64,000 bases of DNA from assembly GCF_013623905.1 (NCBI RefSeq), contig NZ_JABKDD010000008.1, positions 82,067 through 146,066 on the forward strand. The letters run 5' to 3'. Of the stretch, positions 46,474 through 54,224 are shown one piece after another. The translations under genes and the position numbers were made by a program. Each line of letters starts with the position of its first letter. Position 1 is the stretch's first letter. The notes beneath the pieces were generated by a model. The model saw only the letters and a list, made by a program, of their open reading frames with translations, was not told the DNA's origin and searched no databases. Source of the stretch: Brevibacterium sediminis. GTDB lineage: Bacteria > Actinomycetota > Actinomycetes > Actinomycetales > Brevibacteriaceae.

Positions 46474-47339
46474 TTATCCTCGCGGCCGAACGAGTCGATC
46501 TCCCGCAGTCCCGGAGTCGATTCGATGACGGAGGTGAAGGAGACCTTCTCGCTGGCCAGGGTGAGTCCGGCGAGGACAGCGAGGATGAGGCGTCGCTGTG
46601 CCGGTGTGGCGGTTTCGGCGAGGATCACGCCGATCGCCGCTCCCAGGGCATTGGCTCCGGTGTCGCCGAGCATCGCATCACCGGCGAGGTCGTCGGGCCA
46701 GGCTGCGGCCGTGGCTCCCGCGATCGCTCCGGCTGGTGCCCAGGACACGCGGCGATGGTGGTCGGTGAAGGCCAGGGTCAGTGCTCCGGCCTTGAGTGCC
46801 CGGCCCGGCCGCAGGTCGAGGAGGTTGAACAGGTTCGCAGAGCCCGCGATCACTCCCCCTGTGACGATGACATCCGCGGTGGCCGCGTACCAGGGTCGGT
46901 CGCTTGTCGAGTGCGTGGAGCCGAAGAGCCCGGACGGCCGGGTGCGGCTGCGCAGGATCGCGGCGGCCGCGATCGAGGCGAGCGGAATGCCGGTGACCTT
47001 GATCGTTCCGGTTGTGATCTCCCCGCGGGCCAGGGCCGACAGATGACCGCGCAGTCCTTTGGAGGATCCGGATTCGCAGAAGTCGTCGACGGCGCCGAGG
47101 CTGCCCGCCGCGGCCGTGGCCAGCAGGGTCGCCGACCGCTGCCGAGGGTCTTCGATGAGCAGGCTGCCAGCCAGCAGTCCCGCCGCGACGGCAGGGCCTT
47201 CGGCGAGTGAGACGTCGTGTCCGGCGTGGTTGGTGCGCACCACGGAATCGTGGGTGCGCAGCCGTGATCTGAGCACGGCTTTCGTCGCGGCGAAGCCGGC
47301 GAGTCCGGCGACGGCGGTGCTGACGATGGAGCGGATCAT
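46470..47339 (-). CDS. MraY/WecA-superfamily (PNPT) membrane protein, divergent
   Basis: 289 residues, about nine helices. Hallmarks of polyprenyl-phosphate sugar-1-phosphate transferases survive: Asp85-Asp86 in GAVDDF, a Lys-Gly pair in SSKGLRGH, NLFNLLDLRPGRALKAG (Asn/Asp of the third motif, Asp175) and GDTGANALG (Asp226). It is shorter than MraY (about 360) and its third motif is not NxxDGLDG, so it is not lipid I synthase itself. The substrate is unknown. Stop and start overlap mctB and murJ neighbours (ATGA, GTGA). Together with MurJ and two GT4 enzymes it could make a lipid-linked saccharide. Confidence 0.75.
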   Translation of the reverse strand: MIRSIVSTAVAGLAGFAATKAVLRSRLRTHDSVVRTNHAGHDVSLAEGPAVAAGLLAGSLLIEDPRQRSATLLATAAAGSLGAVDDFCESGSSKGLRGHLSALARGEITTGTIKVTGIPLASIAAAAILRSRTRPSGLFGSTHSTSDRPWYAATADVIVTGGVIAGSANLFNLLDLRPGRALKAGALTLAFTDHHRRVSWAPAGAIAGATAAAWPDDLAGDAMLGDTGANALGAAIGVILAETATPAQRRLILAVLAGLTLASEKVSFTSVIESTPGLREIDSFGREDK

Positions 47340-48328
47340 TTCTCGTCTCCCTTCGGGGTGTCGTCGGACGGCTTCTCTTCGATCTTGCCCGGCAGGATGC
47401 CTTCGGCGTCCTCGGCGAATCCGAAGTGTCCGTGCTTTCCGGCTTCTCCGGAGGCCAGTGCCCGCACGGTGATGACGGGACCGGCGCCGAGGCCGAGGCC
47501 GTCGACGGTGCTGGCGCGGGACTTCTCCGTCCGCAGCACGTTGACGAGTCCGTTCTGTGCCGATCCGGCGTCGCCTGCGACGACCACCGAGGTGGCTTCG
47601 GCGGTGAGCGCGGTGATGAAGTCGGTGACGAGGGTGCGGGTGCCCTTGTCGTCGGAGGCCTTCGGGCTGGGTTCGGTGTCCTCGGCCAGTGTCGAGTTCT
47701 CATCGTCGATGACGATGAACAGCGAGGTGGTCTTGTGGTCGGTGTCGGTGCGCAGACGGTCGGCTTCGACGAAGACGTCGTAGAGCTTCGCCGCCTGCTT
47801 CTCCGCATCGGCCTGATCGTCCTCGTCTTCGAGCATCGAAGCGTCACCGGTCAGGGCGATGACGAGGGCGGCGCGGATCGCGGTCGAGTCGTCCTTCGGC
47901 AGGTGCGGCACGACGGTGCGCAGCCGCTTGAGGAACTGGGTGGAGTCCTCGAGGCTGAGCGTGTTCGGCACGAACGAGACGTCGCCGGCGATGGTGCCGT
48001 CGGCTTCCTTGACCCGGTTGCTGACCTCTTCGACCTGTTCGGAGTCCGCCTCGGGGGCGGCGATGATGCTCACTTCCTGCCCGTCGAGGGTGCCGTCGAT
48101 GAGTTCCGGGGCCGCGGCGGTGACGAATTCGTTCTGCTTGTCGATATTGCCCTTGGCGGCGTCGAGGTCGGAGCGCAGGTTGTCGCGGTCCGAGCGCAGC
48201 GCATCGACCTGGCTCTGCAGGGACTCCCCGATCGGTTCCTTCAGCGGTCCCGCGCCGAGGACGATGCCGACGGCGAGGGCGAGGAACACCGAGACGAGGG
48301 AGACGAGGTGGTAGCGGAAATCAATCAC
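47336..48328 (-). CDS. MctB/SteB-like protein (copper transporter family)
   Basis: 330 residues. One N-terminal helix (FRYHLVSLVSVFLALAVGIVLGAGPL), then a coiled-coil (about residues 32-65) and an extracellular mixed domain, as in Rv1698. Mycobacterial MctB has been linked to copper export; corynebacterial SteB acts with SteA in daughter-cell separation. The neighbouring steA favours the SteB reading. A Lys/Asp-rich tail ends the protein. Start GTG 48328 overlaps the steA stop by eight bases. Confidence 0.85.
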   Translation of the reverse strand: MIDFRYHLVSLVSVFLALAVGIVLGAGPLKEPIGESLQSQVDALRSDRDNLRSDLDAAKGNIDKQNEFVTAAAPELIDGTLDGQEVSIIAAPEADSEQVEEVSNRVKEADGTIAGDVSFVPNTLSLEDSTQFLKRLRTVVPHLPKDDSTAIRAALVIALTGDASMLEDEDDQADAEKQAAKLYDVFVEADRLRTDTDHKTTSLFIVIDDENSTLAEDTEPSPKASDDKGTRTLVTDFITALTAEATSVVVAGDAGSAQNGLVNVLRTEKSRASTVDGLGLGAGPVITVRALASGEAGKHGHFGFAEDAEGILPGKIEEKPSDDTPKGDEK

Positions 48329-49559
48329 TGGTCAGTCCTTGGATGAGGCCGGCGGAGTCGGTGGATGCTGCGGGGTCGCCGCCGAAGAGGGAACCGATCC
48401 AGCCGAAGAGGCCGTCGAGTTGGGCGCCGATGAGGCCGAGGAAGGTCTGTCCGGCCGAGGTCGCGGTCATCGCCACACCGAGGGCGACGAGTCCGGCGAT
48501 GATGAGCACGGCCAGCTGCAGGCTGGAGATGCGCTGCCGGTAGAGCAGGGACACACCCTTGGCGTCGATGAGCTTCGAACCCACGCGCAGTCGGGTGATG
48601 AAGGTCGAGGCCATGCCCTTGCGGCCCTTGTCGAGGAACTCCATGACGGTGTCGTGGGTGCCCACGGCGACGATGAGTTCGGCACCCTTGTCATCGGCGA
48701 GCAGCATGGCGATGTCCTCGCTCGTGCCCGAGGCTGCGAAGGCCACGCATTCGACTCCGAGGGCTTCGACCCGTTCGGTGCCCGGGGCGGTGCCGTCGCG
48801 GTAGGCGTGGACGACGATCTCGGCGCCCGAGGTCAGAGCGGTGTCGGACACGGAGTCCATGTCCCCGACGATCATGTCCGGTCGGTAGCCGGCTTCGATG
48901 ATGGCATCGGCTCCGCCGTCGACGCCGATGAGCAGCGGCCGGTATTCGCGGATATAGGAGGCCAGCATCGCCAGGTCCTCCTTGTAGTGGTATCCGCGGA
49001 CGACGATGAGCACATGCCGGTCGGTGAACGTCGTCTTCACTTCGGGCACGACGAGTTCGGCCGAGAGCAGGTCGGAGTCCTTGCGGATGTATTCGATCGT
49101 ATTGTCGATGAAGTCCACGAGCACGGAGTTCATTCCGGCTTCGGCGGCGTGCATGTCCTCGGAGATCGTCTCCGCCGTCTGCAGGACTCCCGTGGCCACC
49201 TCGGTTTCGCCTGCGTATACGGTGGCGCCCTCGATGGAGATCTCGGCGTTTTCGTCGACCGTATCGAAGATGTCGGCTCCGGCGGCGTCGATGAGGGGGA
49301 TGCCGGCGTCGACGATGATGCTCGGGCCGAGGTTCGGGTAGCGGCCGGAGATCGACTTGTCGGCGTTGATCACCGCGGCCGGCCGGCAGGCGACGAGGGC
49401 TTCGGCGGAGATGCGGTCGATGTCGGAGTGCTTGATGATGGCGATGTCGCCTGCTTGGAGGCGTTTCGTCAGATTCTTCGTGCGTCGGTCCAAGCGGGCA
49501 GGGGCGGGGCCGAACCTGGTCGGTGCGGTGAGGTTCTCACGGTGTCTGCGCACTTTCAT
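48321..49559 (-). CDS. steA: SteA-like protein (thiamin-pyrophosphokinase-like fold with C-terminal helix)
   Basis: 412 residues. The middle has the TPK-like segment REYRPLLIGVDGGADAIIEAGYRPDMIVGDMDSVSD (positions about 48845-48955); a single helix (LAVLIIAGLVALGVAMTATS) near residue 355 anchors it. The order recN-steA-mctB/steB matches Rv1696-Rv1698. Corynebacterial SteA and SteB work in septal peptidoglycan splitting (RipC-FtsEX pathway). Thiamine enzyme activity is not implied. ATG at 49559; 15 bases after recN. Confidence 0.88.
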   Translation of the reverse strand: MKVRRHRENLTAPTRFGPAPARLDRRTKNLTKRLQAGDIAIIKHSDIDRISAEALVACRPAAVINADKSISGRYPNLGPSIIVDAGIPLIDAAGADIFDTVDENAEISIEGATVYAGETEVATGVLQTAETISEDMHAAEAGMNSVLVDFIDNTIEYIRKDSDLLSAELVVPEVKTTFTDRHVLIVVRGYHYKEDLAMLASYIREYRPLLIGVDGGADAIIEAGYRPDMIVGDMDSVSDTALTSGAEIVVHAYRDGTAPGTERVEALGVECVAFAASGTSEDIAMLLADDKGAELIVAVGTHDTVMEFLDKGRKGMASTFITRLRVGSKLIDAKGVSLLYRQRISSLQLAVLIIAGLVALGVAMTATSAGQTFLGLIGAQLDGLFGWIGSLFGGDPAASTDSAGLIQGLTSD

Positions 49560-49574
49560 GGTCCGCCCATTCTC

Positions 49575-51278
49575 TCATCTGCTGCCAACGCCGGCCTCCT
49601 TGACCTGCCGAGCGTTGTCGAGCAGTTCGGCCGCGTGGGCCTTCGCCGAGGCGGAGTCGTCCATGCCTGCCAACATGCGGGAGAGTTCGACGACGCGTTC
49701 TTCGTCGGTCAGTTCCTGCACGCCCGAGCGCACGGTCTCGGCGTCATCGTCCTTGACGATGGTCACATGGGTGTCGGCCCAGGCGGCGACCTGCGGCAGG
49801 TGGGTGACGACGATGACCTGGGCGTTCCGGGCGAGTTTGGACAGCCGGCGGCCGATCTCCACGGCCGCTTTGCCGCCGACTCCGGCGTCGACTTCGTCGA
49901 AGACGTAGGTGGGGATGGATTCGCTGGCGGCTCTGACGACTTCGATGGCGAGCATGACACGGGAGAGCTCACCGCCGCTGGCGATCTTCGCGATGTCGTC
50001 GGGGATCGAGGATTCGTGGGCGGCGAAGGTCAGCCGGACTTCGTCGGCCCCGTGGGTGGTGGGTTCACGTTCGGAGATCTCGAAGGCGACCGTGGCTTTC
50101 GGCATCGACAGGGCGGTGAGTTCTTCGCTGACCGCTGCGGAGAATTCGTCCGCGGTGGCCTTGCGGATCTCGGTGAGCGCCGAGGCGGCCGCCTCCATGG
50201 TCTCGCGGGCTGAGTCGAGCTCGGCGTCGAGTCCGTCGAGGTCGCGGTCCTCGGCTTCGAGTTCGGCGAGCTCCGCGGCCGAGCGGGTTTCGAAGTCGAG
50301 GACTTCGGCGACGTCTTGGCCGTAGGGAGCCAGGGTGCCGAGTTCCGCGCGGCGTGCTTCGGTCTCTTCCAGCGAGGTCTCGCCGAGTTCGTCGAATCCG
50401 GAGAGGTAGGAGGACAGTTCCGCGGCGGAGTCGGACAGGCGCAGCACGGCGTCGCCGAGGGCTTCGCGGATGGTGACGAGTTCCTTGTCGGAGCCTTCGA
50501 CATCGGCGATCGTGCTGATGGCCTGGTGGACGAGGTCGACGGCGGCGCCGGCATCGTCGATCTCGGAACCGAGCAGCAGGTCGTGGGCGGCGCCGACGGC
50601 GCGGGTGATCTCGGCGGCGGCGCCGAGTTTCGCCGACTGTGCGGCCAGGATCTCGTCTTCGCCGGGTTCGGGGCGGACCTTGTCGATGGTCTCCAGGCAG
50701 CCACGCAGCCACAGGATGCGTTCGCGGCGGGCGGCGGTGGAGTCTTTGATGCGGCTGACGCGGGCTTCGGTCTCGCGCCAGTTCTCGAAGGCGGCACGGT
50801 AACGGTCGGCCACCTCGGCGAGTGCAGTGCCACCGGCGGCGTCGAGAAGGTGACGCTGTTGGGCGGCGCCTTTGAGGCGCAGCTGTTCGGACTGGCCGTG
50901 GAGGGTGATGAGGTCTGAGGAGATGTCGGTGAGCACGGAGATCGGCACGGTGCGACCGCCGGCCGTGGCTCGGGCGCGGCCCTTGAGCGCGACGGTGCGG
51001 GAGATGATCGCTTCGTCGTCGGCGCTGCCGCCGGCCTCTTCGATGCGTTCGCGCACGGGTTCGGCCACATCGGTGAAGATGCCTTCGACTTCGGCTTTCT
51101 CCGCGCCTTTGCGCACGACTCCGGAGCCGACCTTGCGGCCCATGAGCAGGGACAAAGCGGAGACGAACATGGTCTTTCCCGCACCGGTCTCACCGGTGAC
51201 GACGGTGAAGCCGGTGTCGAGTTCGACGGCGGCTTCGGCGATGACGCCGAGGTGGGAGATGCGCAGTTCGGAGATCAT
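49575..51278 (-). CDS. recN: DNA repair protein RecN
   Basis: 567 residues, SMC-like. Walker A GETGAGKTMFVSAL at residue 29, long coiled-coils flanking residues 160-360, then signature SGGELSRVMLAIE and Walker B YVFDEVDAGVGG. It bridges DNA at double-strand breaks. The start ATG immediately follows the nadK stop (TGAATG). No LexA box was seen at this internal operon position. Confidence 0.96.
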   Translation of the reverse strand: MISELRISHLGVIAEAAVELDTGFTVVTGETGAGKTMFVSALSLLMGRKVGSGVVRKGAEKAEVEGIFTDVAEPVRERIEEAGGSADDEAIISRTVALKGRARATAGGRTVPISVLTDISSDLITLHGQSEQLRLKGAAQQRHLLDAAGGTALAEVADRYRAAFENWRETEARVSRIKDSTAARRERILWLRGCLETIDKVRPEPGEDEILAAQSAKLGAAAEITRAVGAAHDLLLGSEIDDAGAAVDLVHQAISTIADVEGSDKELVTIREALGDAVLRLSDSAAELSSYLSGFDELGETSLEETEARRAELGTLAPYGQDVAEVLDFETRSAAELAELEAEDRDLDGLDAELDSARETMEAAASALTEIRKATADEFSAAVSEELTALSMPKATVAFEISEREPTTHGADEVRLTFAAHESSIPDDIAKIASGGELSRVMLAIEVVRAASESIPTYVFDEVDAGVGGKAAVEIGRRLSKLARNAQVIVVTHLPQVAAWADTHVTIVKDDDAETVRSGVQELTDEERVVELSRMLAGMDDSASAKAHAAELLDNARQVKEAGVGSR

Positions 51279-52220
51279 TCAGGCCTCCTTGATCGGTCCT
51301 CGCCAGCCGGAGACGGGCAGGCGGAACTTCGCGACGAGTCGGTCGGTGAAGGGGCCGGTGTGGAGGCGGGCGAGTCGGATCGGTGACTTCGAGCGGGTGG
51401 CTTCCACGCGGGCCCCGGACGGCAGTTCGAGGGCGCGGCGGCCGTCGCACCACAGCACGGCTGAGAATTCGGGGTTCATCTGGGAGATCTCCACGCCGAG
51501 GCGGGAGGTCGGATTGACGACGAGCGGTTTGGAGAACAGCGCGTGGGCGGAGATCGGGACGAGAATGAGTGCTTCGACCTCGGGCCAGACGATGGGTCCG
51601 CCGGCGGAGAACGAGTACGCGGTCGAGCCGGTGGGTGTGGCGAGGATGACGCCGTCGCATCCGAAGGAGGACACGGGTCGGGCGTCGACGCCGAGGACGA
51701 CGTCGATCATCCGGGACTTCGAGGTCTTCTCGATGGTCGCCTCGTTGAGGGCCCAGGCGTTGAAGATGTTCTCACCTTCGTGCCACACGGACACGTCGAG
51801 CGCGAGTCGCTCCTCGACGGAATAGTCGCGTTGGGAGGCACGGTGGACCGCCTCGGCGAGGTCTTCCTTCTCGCTTTCGGCGAGGAAGCCGACATGGCCC
51901 AGGTTGATGCCCATGAGCGGGGCGCCGGAGCCGTGGAAGCGTTCGGCGGCGCGGAGGATCGTGCCGTCGCCGCCGAGGACGATGACGAGTTCGCAGGCGT
52001 TCTTCCACTCACCGAGTTCGGAAGGGTCGATGATGGTGCAGTGGTTGAGGATGGGTTCGTCGTCGACGGCTTCGGCCTGGCGGGCGCGGATGCCGACGAT
52101 CTCGTCGGAGAGGACGACGGGGGTGATTCCGTCGTCGAGGAGGGCCTTGAACACGCTGACGGCGGCCACGGCCGACTCATCTCGTTGGGGGTGCAGCAGC
52201 ACCATGATGTGTCTGGTCAC
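51279..52220 (-). CDS. nadK: NAD kinase
   Basis: 313 residues. Phosphorylates NAD to NADP. GGDGTILRAAERF is the nucleotide-binding GGDGT motif, GINLGHVGFLAE and the late ATPTGSTAYSFSAGGP complete the family pattern. Slightly overlaps tlyA (four bases) and abuts recN, the usual tlyA-nadK-recN order. Confidence 0.96.
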   Translation of the reverse strand: MTRHIMVLLHPQRDESAVAAVSVFKALLDDGITPVVLSDEIVGIRARQAEAVDDEPILNHCTIIDPSELGEWKNACELVIVLGGDGTILRAAERFHGSGAPLMGINLGHVGFLAESEKEDLAEAVHRASQRDYSVEERLALDVSVWHEGENIFNAWALNEATIEKTSKSRMIDVVLGVDARPVSSFGCDGVILATPTGSTAYSFSAGGPIVWPEVEALILVPISAHALFSKPLVVNPTSRLGVEISQMNPEFSAVLWCDGRRALELPSGARVEATRSKSPIRLARLHTGPFTDRLVAKFRLPVSGWRGPIKEA

Positions 52221-53023
52221 GACTCTCCTCTCATCATTTCGTCCAGGTGGGCGGGGATGTCTGCTTGGTCGAGCCTATCGGACTGGTCATGTGTTCGGCC
52301 TGGGCGAACACGCAGGAAGTACTCTCGGTTCCCGCTGGGGCCCGGCAGCGGTGAGGGTGCGATGTCGGTGACGCGGGCGTCATTGTCGGTCACGGCGTCG
52401 AGGACGGAGTCGATGGCGCGGCGGCGTTTCTCCCGGCTGGTGACGACTCCGTGTTTGTCCAGCGATGCGCGTGCCAGTTCGAATTGGGGTTTGACCATGA
52501 GGAGGAGTTCTCCCGCGGCCGCGGTGGCGGCCAGCAGCGGGGCGCTGAGCAGGCGCAGGGAGATGAAGGAGACGTCGGCGACGACGAGGTCGACGGTCGG
52601 CACGTCGGAGTCGGTCAGTTCGCGGAGGTTGAGCCCTTCGCGGACGTGGACGCGCGGATCGTCGCGGAGAATGGTCGCGAGTTGATCGTGGCCGACGTCG
52701 ACGGCCCAGACGTGTGCGACACCGTGATGGAGGAGGACTTGGGTGAAGCCTCCGGTCGAGGCGCCCGCATCGAGGGCCGTCAGTCCCTTCAGTCGATCGG
52801 TGAGGTCGAATGCCTCGAGTGCGCCGAGGAGTTTGTGGGCGCTGCGGGCGACCCAGGGGTCGGGTTCGGTGACGGCCACGTCGTCGGCGTCTCGCACATC
52901 CTGGGAGGCCTTGGTCGCGGTGCGGCCGTTGACGCTGACGCGACCGGCGGCGATTTCACGGGCGGCGCGAGAGCGGGAGTTCAGCAGCCCGCGGTCGACG
53001 AGTGCCCGGTCGAGTCTGCTCAC
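52217..53023 (-). CDS. tlyA: TlyA-family rRNA 2'-O-methyltransferase
   Basis: 268 residues. An S4 domain (RLDRALVDRGLLNSRSRAAREI) and an FtsJ-like SAM domain with DAGASTGGFTQVLL. TlyA methylates 16S C1409 and 23S C1920 in mycobacteria; loss gives capreomycin resistance. Start GTG 53023 overlaps the small upstream ORF. Confidence 0.95.
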   Translation of the reverse strand: MSRLDRALVDRGLLNSRSRAAREIAAGRVSVNGRTATKASQDVRDADDVAVTEPDPWVARSAHKLLGALEAFDLTDRLKGLTALDAGASTGGFTQVLLHHGVAHVWAVDVGHDQLATILRDDPRVHVREGLNLRELTDSDVPTVDLVVADVSFISLRLLSAPLLAATAAAGELLLMVKPQFELARASLDKHGVVTSREKRRRAIDSVLDAVTDNDARVTDIAPSPLPGPSGNREYFLRVRPGRTHDQSDRLDQADIPAHLDEMMRGES

Positions 53024-53250
53024 AAGGAGCCCACCTGCGCGTCGAGGTCGGCCAACAGGGAGTTGAGAAGTTCGTGCCGCTCGGCCGCCGGTGCTTCCTT
53101 GGCCTCGGCGAGGCTGGACCGCCAGGTCTCGATCGGCACGTCCCCGCTCACCGAGGCGGGTGTTGAGGCAGAAGCAGGGCCGGGTGTCAGGGTCGAGTTC
53201 GTGCCGAGAGTCGGTCCGGGTCCTGGGCCGGGTGTTGGGATCTGGCTCAT
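53020..53250 (-). CDS. Small protein, conserved position (Rv1693-like)
   Basis: 76 residues: a Pro/Gly/Thr/Ser-rich first half (TPGPGPGPTLG) and an amphipathic helical end (WRSSLAEAKEAPAAERHELL). It overlaps the HAD stop and tlyA start by four bases each, so it is certainly within the coding run although no known domain is seen. M. tuberculosis has a small hypothetical ORF (Rv1693) at the same place. Function unknown. Confidence 0.75.
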   Translation of the reverse strand: MSQIPTPGPGPGPTLGTNSTLTPGPASASTPASVSGDVPIETWRSSLAEAKEAPAAERHELLNSLLADLDAQVGSL

Positions 53251-54224
53251 GAGTGCTCCCCGATCCGGCGGGGCAGGCGTCCTTCGGTCAGGACCGCCTC
53301 GGCGTCGGTCTCCCCCGCATCGATAGCTGCCCAGGCTCGGCGGAGTTCGGCTTCGATCCGGGCGGACTCGCCGCGGTCGGTGCCGGTGATGAGCGCTTCG
53401 AGTCCGCGCAGATTCGGCAGGATGAACGTCGGTCGACGCTCCAGGCCGGCACGCAGGGCATCGTGGATGTCGTGGATTCCGGTGAGGACGAGGGCGGTGT
53501 CGATGCCGGCGGCACAGCCGCCTTCGATATCGGTGTTGAGGCGGTCGCCGACCATGAGGGGCCGATGCGCGCCGAGGCGGCCGGCCGCGAAGTCCATCAT
53601 GTGCGGTGCAGGTTTGCCGACGATGACGGGGGTGGCATCGGTGAGTCGGGCGATGAGGTCGACGAAGGCACCGTTGCCGGGGACTTTCCCGGTTTCTGTG
53701 AGGAGGGAGAAGTCGGGGTTGCTCGCCCACCATTCGGCGCCCGAGCGGATGATTTCGCAGGCGCGGACGATCTTCGCGTAGTCGATCTCCGGGTCGAGAC
53801 CCTGAGCGACGGCGACGGGGCGCGCGTCGAGTGAGTCGGTGATCTCGAGGCCCGCCTCTTCGAGTGCGACCCGCAGTCCGGTCGTGCCGAGGAGGTGGAC
53901 GCGGGCACCGGGCCCGAATCGTTCGGCTAAGCGTTCGGCGAGCACCTGCGCCGAGGTGGTCACTTCGTCCGCGGAGGCGTCGACACCCATTCCGGTGATC
54001 TTCTCGGCGGTGGCTGCGGCCGTACGAGTGGCGTTGTTCGTGACGTAGCTGACCGGGATCGACCGGGAATGGAGCCAGTTGATGCCGTCGACGGCGCCAT
54101 CGACGGCGTGAGTGCCGTGGTAGACGACTCCGTCGAGGTCGAACAGGACACAGTCGATGGGCGTGCCCGATGATTCGGGCAGGCGCCCATCTGCTGAGTT
54201 GTGCTGTTCGGCGGTCAGTGTCAC
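53247..54224 (-). CDS. HAD-IIA family hydrolase
   Basis: 325 residues. DxD motif in VLFDLDGVVYHG, a class-IIA cap, Thr in SYVTNNATRT, and the C-terminal PLMVGDRLNTDIEGG Asp motif. The cap type matches NagD/phosphoglycolate phosphatase-like enzymes (Rv1692, reported as a glycerol-3-phosphate phosphatase). GTG start at 54224 overlaps the TPR gene stop by four bases. Confidence 0.9.
   Translation of the reverse strand: MTLTAEQHNSADGRLPESSGTPIDCVLFDLDGVVYHGTHAVDGAVDGINWLHSRSIPVSYVTNNATRTAAATAEKITGMGVDASADEVTTSAQVLAERLAERFGPGARVHLLGTTGLRVALEEAGLEITDSLDARPVAVAQGLDPEIDYAKIVRACEIIRSGAEWWASNPDFSLLTETGKVPGNGAFVDLIARLTDATPVIVGKPAPHMMDFAAGRLGAHRPLMVGDRLNTDIEGGCAAGIDTALVLTGIHDIHDALRAGLERRPTFILPNLRGLEALITGTDRGESARIEAELRRAWAAIDAGETDAEAVLTEGRLPRRIGEHS

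Noticed and set aside
44770..47046. 758-codon plus-strand frame opposite murJ and the MraY-like gene
   Set aside because: Low-complexity Arg/Glu/Gly-rich translation typical of an antisense frame.
48339..50213. 624-codon plus-strand frame opposite steA and recN
   Set aside because: Antisense shadow of well-defined genes.
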